NCBI GenBank assembly: GCA_949298535.1
Contig: CASFXA010000032.1
Location: 1-44,746 of the forward strand
DNA length: 44,746 nucleotides
From: an uncultured Oscillospiraceae bacterium
Lineage (GTDB): Bacteria; Bacillota; Clostridia; Oscillospirales; Ruminococcaceae
Direction: 5' to 3'
The stretch's first letter is position 1. Every line of letters begins with the position of its first letter. The notes below the pieces were generated by a model. That model saw nothing but the letters and a program-made list of their open reading frames with translations. It was not told the origin of the DNA and made no database searches. Shown one piece after another: positions 7,958-15,975 of the stretch. Both the position numbers and the translations under genes were made by a program.

Positions 7958-8230
7958 AAACCAATGAGGCGGAGATAAAACCAGAAAACGAGCCTACAGA
8001 GAGCCGGCGCTGCTGAGAGTCCGGTGGATGACGTTCTGGACAAATGGACCGCTGAGGGCGGGGCGGAACGGCGAAAGCCCAGTATATCCCGACGCAGGAC
8101 CAGCGTTAGCGGGTCAGGAATGTGTTGGCATTCCCCAGAGTGGTCGCTTTCAAAGCGGCAATCAAGGTGGTACCGCAGGTGTTCTTTCAAGCATCTGTCC
8201 TTGTTTCCAGCAAGGGCAGGTGCTTTTTTA
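7958..8230 (+). ncRNA. T-box riboswitch with a tryptophan (UGG) specifier
   Basis: A T-box leader senses uncharged tRNA and controls readthrough. Stem I is visible: GCGG (7969-7972) followed by AGATA pairs with CCGC (8049-8052), enclosing the specifier UGG at 8045-8047, followed by A as in known T-boxes. The AGAGAGCCGG and GCTGAGAG segments at about 8000-8020 match the apical part of Stem I. The T-box core AAGGTGGTACCGC lies at 8164-8176; its UGG pairs with the tRNA CCA end. A competing terminator (GCATCTGTCCTTG at 8191-8203 with CAAGGGCAGGTGC at 8211-8223, then T6) follows, and CAAGG (8163-8167) can instead pair with CCTTG (8199-8203) as antiterminator. Trp starvation should therefore switch the operon on. 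Confidence 0.92.
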
Positions 8231-8314
8231 TTTTCCCCGGCGCCGCCCAAAGTACCCAGACCTTCTCCACTCCAACAGGTGGAAGCATATCAGTTCAGAT
8301 TGGAGAGGAAACAC

Positions 8315-9352
8315 ATGAAAAAGACAAACAAACTGTTCCACAAAGCCCTGGCCCTTCTGCTGTCCTGCGGGATGCTTCTGGCAATGGCCGGATGCGGCTC
8401 CTCCGCTTCCTCCAGCGCTTCTTCCAGCGCCTCCTCCCAGGCTTCCTCCGCTGCTTCCGACAGCAGCCAGTCCGCCAGCGAAACCGCTTCCGGCGAAAAA
8501 ATCCGCATCGGTCTGGTGCAGCTGATGGACCATCCCTCCCTCAATGAGATCCGGGATTCCTTCATCGCCGGCATGGCTGAGCTGGGATATGACGAGAGCA
8601 AGGTGGAGTACGATCTGCAAAATGGCCAGAACGACGCCACCATCCTCAATTCCATTGCTCAGAAGTTTGTTGGAGACGATGTGGATCTGATCGTGGCCAT
8701 CGCCACCCCTGCCGCCCAGTCCATGGCGGCTGCCACCAGCGACATCCCCATCCTTTTCTCCGCCATCACTGATCCGGTCTATGCCGGTCTGGTGGAGTCC
8801 CTGGACGCTCCCGGAGGCAACATCACCGGTACCAGCGACGCCATCCCGGTGGAATCCATCTTCCAGCTGGCTGACGAGCTGACCCCCGGCCTCCAGAGCT
8901 TTGGACTGCTTTACAACGCCGGAGAATCCAACTCCCAATCGGTGATCGCTCAGGTGAAGGAATATCTGGACAGCAAGTCCATCTCCTACACCGAAGCCAC
9001 TGTCACCAACTCCAGCGAAGTGCAGCAGGCCGCTCTGAACCTGGTAACCCAGTGCGACGCCATCTTCTCCCCCATTGACAACACCGTCGCTTCCGCCATG
9101 CCTGCCCTGGCCACTGTGGCCATTGAAAACGGCAAGCCGGTTTATGTCGCCGCCGACTCCATGGTCAACGACGGCGGTCTGGCCACCGTGGGCATCAGCT
9201 ACACCAACCTGGGTAAGGAGACCGCTGAAATGGCCATAGAGATTCTGGAAGGCGGAGATCCCGCCGTCATCCCGGTGCGGACCCTCACCGAGTTCAGCCG
9301 GGTGATCAATCCTGATACCGCCGCCGCTCTGGGCATCACCGTGACAGAGTAA
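8315..9352 (+). CDS. trpX: Tryptophan ABC transporter substrate-binding lipoprotein (TrpX-like, PF04392)
   Basis: A 345-residue lipoprotein: basic MKKTNKLFHK, a hydrophobic core and the lipobox AMAGC, then a long Ser/Ala linker. The mature domain reads IRIGLVQLMDHPSLNEIRDSF, TPAAQSMAA, PILFSAITDPV, NITGTSD and GISYTNLGKETAEMA, the signature of the ABC_sub_bind family. The Trp T-box upstream supports tryptophan (or a precursor) as ligand. The ATG at 8315 follows GGAGAGG; the long upstream extension to 8024 would translate through the T-box and is rejected. It is followed by a GC-rich hairpin and then the permease and ATPase genes. Confidence 0.88.
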   Translation: MKKTNKLFHKALALLLSCGMLLAMAGCGSSASSSASSSASSQASSAASDSSQSASETASGEKIRIGLVQLMDHPSLNEIRDSFIAGMAELGYDESKVEYDLQNGQNDATILNSIAQKFVGDDVDLIVAIATPAAQSMAAATSDIPILFSAITDPVYAGLVESLDAPGGNITGTSDAIPVESIFQLADELTPGLQSFGLLYNAGESNSQSVIAQVKEYLDSKSISYTEATVTNSSEVQQAALNLVTQCDAIFSPIDNTVASAMPALATVAIENGKPVYVAADSMVNDGGLATVGISYTNLGKETAEMAIEILEGGDPAVIPVRTLTEFSRVINPDTAAALGITVTE

Positions 9353-9373
9353 TTCATGTGACAGACCCTTGCC

Positions 9374-9400
9374 GGAACAGCTCCTCACCGGGGCTGTTCC
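9374..9400 (+). promoter_or_regulatory. Stable hairpin between trpX and trpY
   Basis: GGAACAGCTCC (9374-9384) pairs with GGGGCTGTTCC (9390-9400) with a 5-base loop. No clean T-run follows (CCTTGCGTTTT), so partial termination or mRNA-end protection, giving more binding protein than permease, is the likely role (inference). Confidence 0.45.
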
Positions 9401-9528
9401 CCTTGCGTTTTCCGGAAACGTCCCCGCCCTGAAAATCGGGGAAGGCCGCCCTCTTTCTGCGCTTGGGTGCAGCCGGCGGTCCGGGGGCCTTTCCCCCTTC
9501 ACAACAATTTCAGGAGGTCCTGCACGCT

Positions 9529-10434
9529 ATGAACATCATTCTCATTGGCGCCCTGGAGCTGGGGCTCATTTACAGCATCATGGCTTTGGGGCTGTTTGTC
9601 TCCTACCGGATGCTGGACGTGGCCGACCTGACAGTGGACGGCAGCTTCACCACCGGCGCCGCCGTCTGCGCCATGGTAAGCCTGGCCGGTCATCCTTTGG
9701 GGGGACTCCTGCTGTCCATCCCCGCCGGAATGGCCGCCGGTCTGGTCACCTCTCTGCTTCAGACCAAGATGAAGGTACAGCCCATTCTGGCCGGTATTCT
9801 CACCCAGATGGCTCTGTATTCCATCAATCTGCGGATCATGGCCAACAAGTCCAACCTCTCCCTGCTGGGAAAGGACAGCGTTTTCACCATGACCTCCGGG
9901 TGGCTCCCCCAGTCTATGAGCCGGGCGGCAAAACTGCCGGTTATTCTTCTGATGGTAGCGGCCATCTGCCTGCTGCTGGCCTTCTTCCTCAAGACCAAAA
10001 CCGGCCTTTCCCTCCGGGCCACCGGCGATAATGTGGAGATGGTCCGTTCCTCCTCCATCGATCCTCATTTTACCAACGCCCTGGGCCTTGCCATTGCCAA
10101 CGGCCTGGTAGCCCTCTCCGGCGCCGTGCTGGCTCAGTACCAGCAATACGCTGACCTGAATATGGGCGTCGGCATGGTGGTGATCGCCCTGGCCTCCATT
10201 ATTATCGGCGAGGTGATTGTGGGCCGCCGGAACATCCCTGTTCATATTCTGGCGGTGGTGGTGGGCTCCATCCTCTACCGGCTGTTCATTGCTCTGGCTT
10301 TGCGGGCGGCTTCTCCCAGCGATCTGAAAGCCATCTCGGCGGCCATTGTCGCCCTGGCCATCTCCTACCCCGCCATCAAGGAAATGATCGCTGTGGCGAA
10401 ACTGAAACGAAAGGGGCGTGCGACCCATGAGTAA
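9529..10434 (+). CDS. trpY: Tryptophan ABC transporter permease (TrpY-like, BPD_transp_2 family)
   Basis: An integral membrane protein of 301 residues with about eight hydrophobic helices. It begins MNIILIGALELGLIYSIMALG, and SYRMLDVADLTVDGSF is typical of the branched-chain/sugar-type permeases that pair with PF04392 binding proteins. The segments KTGLSLRATGDN and IIIGEVIVGRRN fit the cytosolic coupling region. CAGGAGGTCC eight bases before the ATG fixes the start; the upstream extension to 9463 has no such site. It overlaps trpZ by eight bases. Confidence 0.88.
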   Translation: MNIILIGALELGLIYSIMALGLFVSYRMLDVADLTVDGSFTTGAAVCAMVSLAGHPLGGLLLSIPAGMAAGLVTSLLQTKMKVQPILAGILTQMALYSINLRIMANKSNLSLLGKDSVFTMTSGWLPQSMSRAAKLPVILLMVAAICLLLAFFLKTKTGLSLRATGDNVEMVRSSSIDPHFTNALGLAIANGLVALSGAVLAQYQQYADLNMGVGMVVIALASIIIGEVIVGRRNIPVHILAVVVGSILYRLFIALALRAASPSDLKAISAAIVALAISYPAIKEMIAVAKLKRKGRATHE

Positions 10435-11236
10435 AATGCTGGAGCTGAAGGGCCTCTCCAAAACCTTTTTCCCCGGCACAGTCAATGCCCACAAGGCGCT
10501 GGACCGCCTCTCCCTCACCCTGGAGCCGGGGGATTTCGTCACCGTCATCGGCTCCAACGGCGCCGGCAAATCCACCCTGTTCAATGTGATCAGCGGAATG
10601 TTTCTGCCGGATGAAGGGCACATCCTTTTGGACGGGCGGGATATTACCTTTGAAAAAGAACATAAACGGGCCGCCGTCATTGGCCGCATCTTCCAGGATA
10701 CCACCAAGGGCACCGCTCCCGGCATGACCATCGAGGAGAATCTGGCTCTGGCTTACCTGCGCAGCACCGGCAAACGTTCCCTCATGGGAATTACCGCCGC
10801 GGACCGGAAGCTGTTCCGGGAAAAGCTGTCCCTCCTGGATCTGGGGCTGGAAGACCGGCTGACCGCCAAAGTGGGACTGCTTTCCGGCGGACAGCGGCAG
10901 GCGGTGGCGCTGCTAATGAGCACTTTGGTGACTCCCAAGCTGCTGCTGCTGGATGAACACACCGCAGCGCTGGATCCGGCCACCGCCGAAAAGGTGCTGG
11001 ACATCACCCGCCGCATTGTTCGGGAGCAGAAGATCACCTGTATGATGATTACCCACAACATCAGCTCCGCCCTCACCCTGGGCAACAAGACCATTATGAT
11101 GGACAGCGGGCGGATCGTCCTGGACCTTCAGGGAAAAGAGCGGCAGGAGATGACCGTCCCCAGGCTGCTGGAGGTATTCAAGGAAAAGGTGTCCAAGGAC
11201 TTCGACAATGACCGGGCGCTGCTGGAACAGGGATAA
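10427..11236 (+). CDS. trpZ: Tryptophan ABC transporter ATP-binding protein (TrpZ-like)
   Basis: The 269-residue ATPase of the trpXYZ-type importer. Walker A GSNGAGKST (about residues 43-51), Q-loop GRIFQDTT, signature LSGGQRQA, Walker B LLLLDEHTAALD and switch His in MITHNISSA are present. The usual E-P after Walker B is E-H (DEHTA), a variant seen in this subfamily. The ATG at 10427 overlaps the end of trpY and follows AAGGGGCG. The substrate is inferred from the Trp T-box. Confidence 0.9.
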   Translation: MSKMLELKGLSKTFFPGTVNAHKALDRLSLTLEPGDFVTVIGSNGAGKSTLFNVISGMFLPDEGHILLDGRDITFEKEHKRAAVIGRIFQDTTKGTAPGMTIEENLALAYLRSTGKRSLMGITAADRKLFREKLSLLDLGLEDRLTAKVGLLSGGQRQAVALLMSTLVTPKLLLLDEHTAALDPATAEKVLDITRRIVREQKITCMMITHNISSALTLGNKTIMMDSGRIVLDLQGKERQEMTVPRLLEVFKEKVSKDFDNDRALLEQG

Positions 11237-11292
11237 GTTTCTTTCCCCTGGGACACGGAGGATGAAAAGGACAGAAGGGAGTTTGTTTGACT

Positions 11293-11952
11293 ATGAAGAT
11301 CACATTTTTAAGCCATGCCTGTTTTTTGCTGGAGGATGGACGGAACAGTCTGCTCATCGACCCTTATCTCACCGGCAATCCCCTGGCCCCAGCCAAAGCA
11401 GAGGAGCTTTCCGCTGATTTCATCGCTGTGACCCACGCTCATGGGGATCATCTGGGGGATACGGCGGCCATCGCCAAGCGGTGCGGCTCCACAGTATTCG
11501 CTGTAGCGGAACTGGCCCGGATGCTGCGGAATGAGGGGCTGACTGTCTCCGACGGCAATCTGGGAGGCAGCCAGGCCACTGCCTTCGGACGGATCAAATA
11601 TCTCCCCGCCTGTCACGGCAGCGGCATCCCGGGAGGGTTGGCCTGCGGGCTGCTGGTGGAAATGGGCGGCAAAAAGATCTATCACGCCGGCGACACCGCT
11701 CTCATCAGCGATATGGCCTTGCTAAAAGAGGAAGAGATCGATGTGGCGCTGCTGCCCATCGGAGATTACTACACCATGGGGCCCCGGGATGCGGTGCGCG
11801 CCGCAGACCTGATTCGCCCCAAACTGACCGTCCCCATGCACTACAACACCTTCCCTGCTGTCCGCCAGGATCCTTCGGCCTTCCAAGCCATGATGGAGGC
11901 CAAGGGACTGACCGCAAAGGTGATGGCTCCCGGGGAAATTCTGAATCTTTAA
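11293..11952 (+). CDS. UPF0173-family metal-dependent hydrolase (metallo-beta-lactamase fold)
   Basis: A cytosolic protein of 219 residues. The metal-binding motif THAHGDH lies at about residues 48-54, with further metal ligands in PACHGSG, HAGDTAL and VPMHYNTFP, the pattern of UPF0173/YtkL proteins (Lactamase_B_2). Physiological substrate unknown. ATG 11293 gives the usual family N terminus MKITFLSHACFLLE. A TTG at 11287 is closer to the AAGGGAG site and is a possible alternative. It lies 56 bases after trpZ and may be the last gene of that operon; a strong terminator follows. Confidence 0.88.
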   Translation: MKITFLSHACFLLEDGRNSLLIDPYLTGNPLAPAKAEELSADFIAVTHAHGDHLGDTAAIAKRCGSTVFAVAELARMLRNEGLTVSDGNLGGSQATAFGRIKYLPACHGSGIPGGLACGLLVEMGGKKIYHAGDTALISDMALLKEEEIDVALLPIGDYYTMGPRDAVRAADLIRPKLTVPMHYNTFPAVRQDPSAFQAMMEAKGLTAKVMAPGEILNL

Positions 11953-11981
11953 TCGCCCTCTTTCCCTCAGCCGAAATGAAC

Positions 11982-12030
11982 AAAGCATCCGGTTTGAAGC
12001 CAAAAGGTTTCTAACCGGATGCTTTTATTT
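11982..12030 (+). terminator. Intrinsic terminator after the UPF0173 gene
   Basis: AAAGCATCCGGTT (11982-11994) pairs with AACCGGATGCTTT (12013-12025), followed by T-rich sequence. The stem is perfect, with an 18-base loop. Confidence 0.85.
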
Positions 12031-12060
12031 TGGATCAGAAGAAGCAAAAAAGTTTGCCAA

Positions 12061-12082
12061 GGCCGGGGGCATCCCTCCGGCC
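12061..12082 (-). terminator. GC-rich hairpin downstream of ftsZ, possible terminator
   Basis: GGCCGG-GGG pairs with CCC-T-CCGGCC with one bulged base. On the minus strand a run of six Ts comes about ten bases later, so termination of the ftsZ transcript is possible but not typical. No gene is supported in the rest of 12031-12310. Confidence 0.35.
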
Positions 12083-12310
12083 TCTCTTTTCCTTTGCCAT
12101 TGGAAACGAATAGAGACGTCAATCCCGCCGGAAATATCCCCGCCTGCGGCCCCCGCAGAAAAGACAAAACAAAAATGGGAACTGTCCAGACCCTGATAGA
12201 AAAACACGCCGATGCCAAAAACACAGACACCGGCTGTTTTTTCTCTGCCCGTCCCCTGCCCCTTCCCGCCGGCAGAGCTGCCACGGAGAGAGGCGGGATC
12301 GAGAGAGATC

Positions 12311-13501
12311 TCAGCGGTTATTCAGCATTTTAAGGATGTCCGTCAGGTCGATGTCATCAAAATCCTTGCTGGTGTCGCTGATAATGTCATGAATGGAACG
12401 CTCCGCAGACTCCTCCTTCCGGGGGGCAGGCTGAGGCTGCGCCTGGGATGCGGCGGCCTTCGCAGCCTGTTCCTTCTCCTGGCGGCGGTTGGCCTCCACC
12501 TCACGGGGGCTTTCGTAAAGGGGAACGCCGCAGCCGTTATCAAAATTGGTGGCGATAATGGTCACCCGCAGGTCGTCCTCCATGCTCTCGTCAAAGGCGA
12601 CGCCCCAGATCAAACGCACATTCTCATGGGCGGCGTCGGAAATCAGGGTGGAAGCGGTGTTCAAATCCTCCAGGTCGATGTTGGGCGAGGTGAGGAAGTT
12701 GACGATAACACCCTGCGCACCTGTGATGGAGGTCTCCAGCAAGGGAGAAGTGATGGCCTGCTTGACCGCTTTTTCCGCCTTGTCGGGACCGGAAGCGCGG
12801 CCCACACCCATATGGGTAAAGCCCGCCCCGGTCATGATGGAGCAGACATCGGCGAAATCCAGATTGACCACACCGCGGATATTAATGAGATCGGAGATAC
12901 TTTGCACCGCCTGCATCAGCACATCGTCAGCGGCGGCAAAAGCGTTGAAAAGGGTGATCGGCTCCTCAGAAATATGGCGCAGCCGCTCATTGGGAATCAC
13001 CAGCAGCGCGTCCACATTGCTCTTGAGGCGCTCGATTCCTTCCTCCGCCTGCTTCATCCGTACCTTGCCCTCAAAATTAAACGGCTTGGTGACAACGCCT
13101 ACGGTGAGAATTCCCATCTCCTTGGCGATACGACCTACCACCGGGGCTGCGCCGGTACCGGTGCCGCCGCCCATGCCGGCAGTGATGAAAAGCATTTCTG
13201 TGCCCTTGAGAAGGGTTTTGATCTCCTCCTGGCTCTCCTCGGCGGCTTTCTCGCCGATCTCCGGATTGCCGCCGGCGCCCATCCCTTTGGTCACTTTATC
13301 GCCAATATGCAGCTTATAGGTGGCTCCGGAAGAACGCAGCGCCTGTATATCGGTATTCAGAGAAACCAGCTCTGCGCTGCTCATGCCCACGCTGCACATC
13401 CGGTTGACAGCATTGCCGCCGCCGCCGCCCACGCCGACGACCTTTATGGAAACAACCTTTTCGGAAGCGGTATCCAGATCAATATTCATCTTCAAACCCA
13501 T
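12311..13501 (-). CDS. ftsZ: Cell division protein FtsZ
   Basis: The tubulin-like GTPase that polymerises into the division ring, 396 residues. The N terminus reads VVGVGGGGGNAVNRM, the GTP-binding tubulin signature is GGGTGTGAAPVV (about residues 104-115), and FNFEGKVR, NVDALLVIPNERL and NLDFADV follow in order. After about residue 320 comes a charged, Gln/Ala-rich linker. The tail DIDLTDILKMLNNR stands where the FtsA/SepF-binding peptide normally is, but it lacks the common P-x-FL pattern. ATG 13501 is chosen because CGGAGGA lies eight bases upstream; the longer frame to 13630 is not supported. It is last in the dcw cluster and has its own candidate promoter. ftsA is not adjacent. Confidence 0.97.
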   Translation of the reverse strand: MGLKMNIDLDTASEKVVSIKVVGVGGGGGNAVNRMCSVGMSSAELVSLNTDIQALRSSGATYKLHIGDKVTKGMGAGGNPEIGEKAAEESQEEIKTLLKGTEMLFITAGMGGGTGTGAAPVVGRIAKEMGILTVGVVTKPFNFEGKVRMKQAEEGIERLKSNVDALLVIPNERLRHISEEPITLFNAFAAADDVLMQAVQSISDLINIRGVVNLDFADVCSIMTGAGFTHMGVGRASGPDKAEKAVKQAITSPLLETSITGAQGVIVNFLTSPNIDLEDLNTASTLISDAAHENVRLIWGVAFDESMEDDLRVTIIATNFDNGCGVPLYESPREVEANRRQEKEQAAKAAASQAQPQPAPRKEESAERSIHDIISDTSKDFDDIDLTDILKMLNNR

Positions 13502-13550
13502 TTTCACATTCCTCCGATAGTATGGACATCCCATGATTCCAATTATTGAT

Positions 13551-13579
13551 ATTCTACCATAGATTCCACAAAGGCGCAA
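13551..13579 (-). promoter_or_regulatory. Candidate ftsZ promoter
   Basis: On the minus strand, TTGCGC (13574-13579) and TAGAAT (13551-13556) are 17 bases apart, giving a leader of about 45 bases. It would let ftsZ be expressed apart from the upstream mur genes. Confidence 0.55.
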
Positions 13580-13633
13580 CACGATTTCAGGAGCTTTTCC
13601 CAAAAACCTTTGACAACTTTCGACTGCCATTGC

Positions 13634-13680
13634 CTCTTTTTCCCTGCTCTTTTTTCTATAGCGGGAAAAAGAGTTTTTTT
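13634..13680. repeat. 11-bp inverted repeat with a T7 tail, between ftsQ and ftsZ
   Basis: CTCTTTTTCCC (13634-13644) and GGGAAAAAGAG (13663-13673) match perfectly around an 18-base loop. T7 follows on the plus strand only, so its polarity is that of a terminator for transcripts antisense to the cluster. On the minus strand it would be an ordinary mRNA hairpin upstream of the ftsZ promoter. Confidence 0.6.
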
Positions 13681-13733
13681 CTTTTCACAGGGGCGATTGT
13701 TTTCCCTGATGAGGAGCTTCTCCAAGGGGAAAC

Positions 13734-14624
13734 TTAGTAATAGCCCTCCAGATAATCCTGCTGAAGAAGGGGCATGATGTCTTCCTCCCTGCTGTAAGCC
13801 CGCTGATTGGTTCCCGCCAGGCTCACATCCACTGTGCCGGAAAAATAATCTCCCGTGTCCTCCAGCACAGTGGAAGCAAATTTCAGCTTATAGGGCAGCT
13901 CCAGCTCAGTGCCCAGCCGGATCAAAACCCGATCTTCATACAAAATGGTCAGGCACAGGGGATCGCTGACGTCGATGTACCGGATCCCCTCGAATCCCGT
14001 TTGTTCCGCTGCATCCAGCACATAATGGACCATCACCATCACATCCAGCGCCTGGCGGGTTTCCTCCAGCAGCGGCGGGGGATCCAGCTTTTTTTGCTGA
14101 TTCTCCCGGGCCTTTTTTTCCAAGGCGTTCAGCGCTTCCTCAGTGGCTTCAAAGCCGATTGGCAGCTGGGTGAAATCCGTTCCCACCACCAGCGGCAGCC
14201 CCTCGGTGCTGACATCCTGAATCTGTTCCACAATCCGGTCGCTTTCGCTCAAAAGGGTGTACTGATCCGGCGCACCCACCACCGCAATGGCAGCCCGGGT
14301 CTCCTGTACCTCCAGTTCCACGCTGGTGGGCAAATATCGCCGCACCCAAACCCGATCCACATAGGGAAACTGCTCCTTGATCCGCTGCTCCACCTTCCGG
14401 GAATCAATGGCAAAAATATTCTGTCCTGTCTGGATGCCGGAAGCCTCCACAATCTCCTGGGTGGTATAACGCACCAGACCGGAAGCGGTAACGTCAGAAA
14501 TATCAAAAAACATCAACAGGCAGATGGCTGCCGCGCAGGCCACCACCGCCATAATGAAAGCGACGGTCGCCAAGGCCCGGCGTCGTTTTTTCTTTTTCGG
14601 TTGTTCGTATCTGCCATGTTCCAT
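13734..14624 (-). CDS. ftsQ: Cell division protein FtsQ/DivIB
   Basis: A bitopic divisome protein of 296 residues. A very basic cytosolic tail (KKKKRRR, residues 10-16) precedes one transmembrane helix (about 19-41). Then comes the POTRA domain (VTASGLVRYTTQEIVEASGI onward), with QNIFAIDSRKVEQRI and FPYVDRVWVRRYLP typical of FtsQ/DivIB, and a beta-rich C-terminal domain to about residue 280. It links the early divisome to the septal synthase complex. The start ATG lies seven bases after the murA stop; GGTAGG upstream is a modest ribosome-binding site. Confidence 0.9.
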   Translation of the reverse strand: MEHGRYEQPKKKKRRRALATVAFIMAVVACAAAICLLMFFDISDVTASGLVRYTTQEIVEASGIQTGQNIFAIDSRKVEQRIKEQFPYVDRVWVRRYLPTSVELEVQETRAAIAVVGAPDQYTLLSESDRIVEQIQDVSTEGLPLVVGTDFTQLPIGFEATEEALNALEKKARENQQKKLDPPPLLEETRQALDVMVMVHYVLDAAEQTGFEGIRYIDVSDPLCLTILYEDRVLIRLGTELELPYKLKFASTVLEDTGDYFSGTVDVSLAGTNQRAYSREEDIMPLLQQDYLEGYY

Positions 14625-14631
14625 TCACAAC

Positions 14632-15888
14632 CTACCGTCCTGTCCTAATGATCTTCCCGCCCAGAGCTGCCAGATGCTCCTCCATACACTCATATCCCCG
14701 GTCAATGTGGCTGACCCCCTCCACCTGGCTCTCCCCTTGGGCCGCCAGAGCCGCCAGCACCACCGCTGCGCCGCCCCGAAGGTCGGTACAGCGCAGCTGT
14801 CCGCCATGGAGAGGAACACCGCCGTTGACCACCGCTACCCGGCCCTGAACCGATATATCGCACCCCAGTTTTCTCAGCTCCGGAATGTGGCGATAGCGTC
14901 CATCAAAAATATTCTCCACAAAAACGGTTGTTCCCTGGGCCACAGTGGAAACCGCCATCAAAATGGCCTGCATATCGGTGGGAAAGCCGGGATAAGGAGC
15001 CGTTTTGACCACTCCCAGCTCCCGCAGCCGGGGCGTTCCCCTCAGCCACACCTTTCGTCCATAAACATGAACCTTGCACCCGGCATTGTGAAGCCAGGCC
15101 AATGTGGACAACAGGTGAGCGGCTTCCGCCTCTTCCAATTCCACTTCCCCGTTGGTGATGGCCCCGGCGCACAGGTAGGTCCCGCCGGCGATCCGATCCG
15201 GAATGACCCGATGACTGGCGCCGTGAAGCTCCGGTACTCCCCTGATATGGATGGTGCCGTCCATCTCGGTGGCAATATCTCCACCGCACTTTTTCAAAAA
15301 GGCCATCAGATCGCCAATCTCCGGCTCCCGGGCAGCTCCCCGCAGAACCGTCTCCCCCTTTGCCGACGCGGCGGCGATGAGAATATTCTCCGTCGCTCCT
15401 ACGCTGGGGAAGGGAAGGGTAATCTCCGCCCCATGAAGGCCCTTGGGGGCGCGGCACCGCAGCGCGCCGCAGTCCTCCTCAATCTCCGCCCCCATCTGCC
15501 GCAGAGCGGACAGGTGCAGATCAATGGGGCGGCTGCCCAGCTCGCAGCCCCCGGGCAAAGTCACCTGCGCGCAGCCGAACCGGGAGATCATCGCCCCCAG
15601 AAAAACAATGGAGGAGCGCATCGCTCCCATCAGCTGGTCCGGAATGACACAGCTGCCCCCAGAGGTCTGGGTGGTGACGATCCGATCCTCCTCCCGTCTG
15701 GCGTCGCAGCCCAGGTGGCGGAGGATGCTCAGCGCCACCTCCACATCGGTCAGACAGGGACAGTTGGAAAGGACCGAATCGCCGCAAATAGTGGCGGCGG
15801 CCAGGATGGGCAGAGTGGCATTTTTGGCCCCATGGAGCTGGACTGTCCCCTCCAGCCTTCTGCCTCCGCTGATTATGTAGTGAGACAT
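14632..15888 (-). CDS. murA: UDP-N-acetylglucosamine 1-carboxyvinyltransferase MurA
   Basis: A cytosolic enzyme of 418 residues that transfers enolpyruvate from PEP to UDP-GlcNAc, the committed step of peptidoglycan synthesis. The N-terminal GAKNATLPILAA motif (Lys-Asn pair) and the active-site loop PGGCELGSRPID, with the fosfomycin-reactive cysteine, are present, as are later family segments AGTYLCAGAI, PYPGFPTDMQA and DRGYECMEEHL. The length is standard. AAAGGATGCAGGAGG runs up to the ATG, with AAAGGA at normal distance. It sits between murG and ftsQ. Cysteine in the loop predicts fosfomycin sensitivity at the target level. Confidence 0.96.
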   Translation of the reverse strand: MSHYIISGGRRLEGTVQLHGAKNATLPILAAATICGDSVLSNCPCLTDVEVALSILRHLGCDARREEDRIVTTQTSGGSCVIPDQLMGAMRSSIVFLGAMISRFGCAQVTLPGGCELGSRPIDLHLSALRQMGAEIEEDCGALRCRAPKGLHGAEITLPFPSVGATENILIAAASAKGETVLRGAAREPEIGDLMAFLKKCGGDIATEMDGTIHIRGVPELHGASHRVIPDRIAGGTYLCAGAITNGEVELEEAEAAHLLSTLAWLHNAGCKVHVYGRKVWLRGTPRLRELGVVKTAPYPGFPTDMQAILMAVSTVAQGTTVFVENIFDGRYRHIPELRKLGCDISVQGRVAVVNGGVPLHGGQLRCTDLRGGAAVVLAALAAQGESQVEGVSHIDRGYECMEEHLAALGGKIIRTGR

Positions 15889-15975
15889 CCTCCTGCATCC
15901 TTTCGGATTGGACTCGACGGAAAATACCGCCGGCAGGAGTATCCTATGCCTGTAAAGCCAATCTGGTTCTGCCTC

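Noticed and set aside
8024..8314. N-terminal extension of the TrpX gene upstream of 8315
   Set aside because: It would translate through the T-box stems and its terminator; the lipoprotein signal peptide begins at 8315 behind a good ribosome-binding site.
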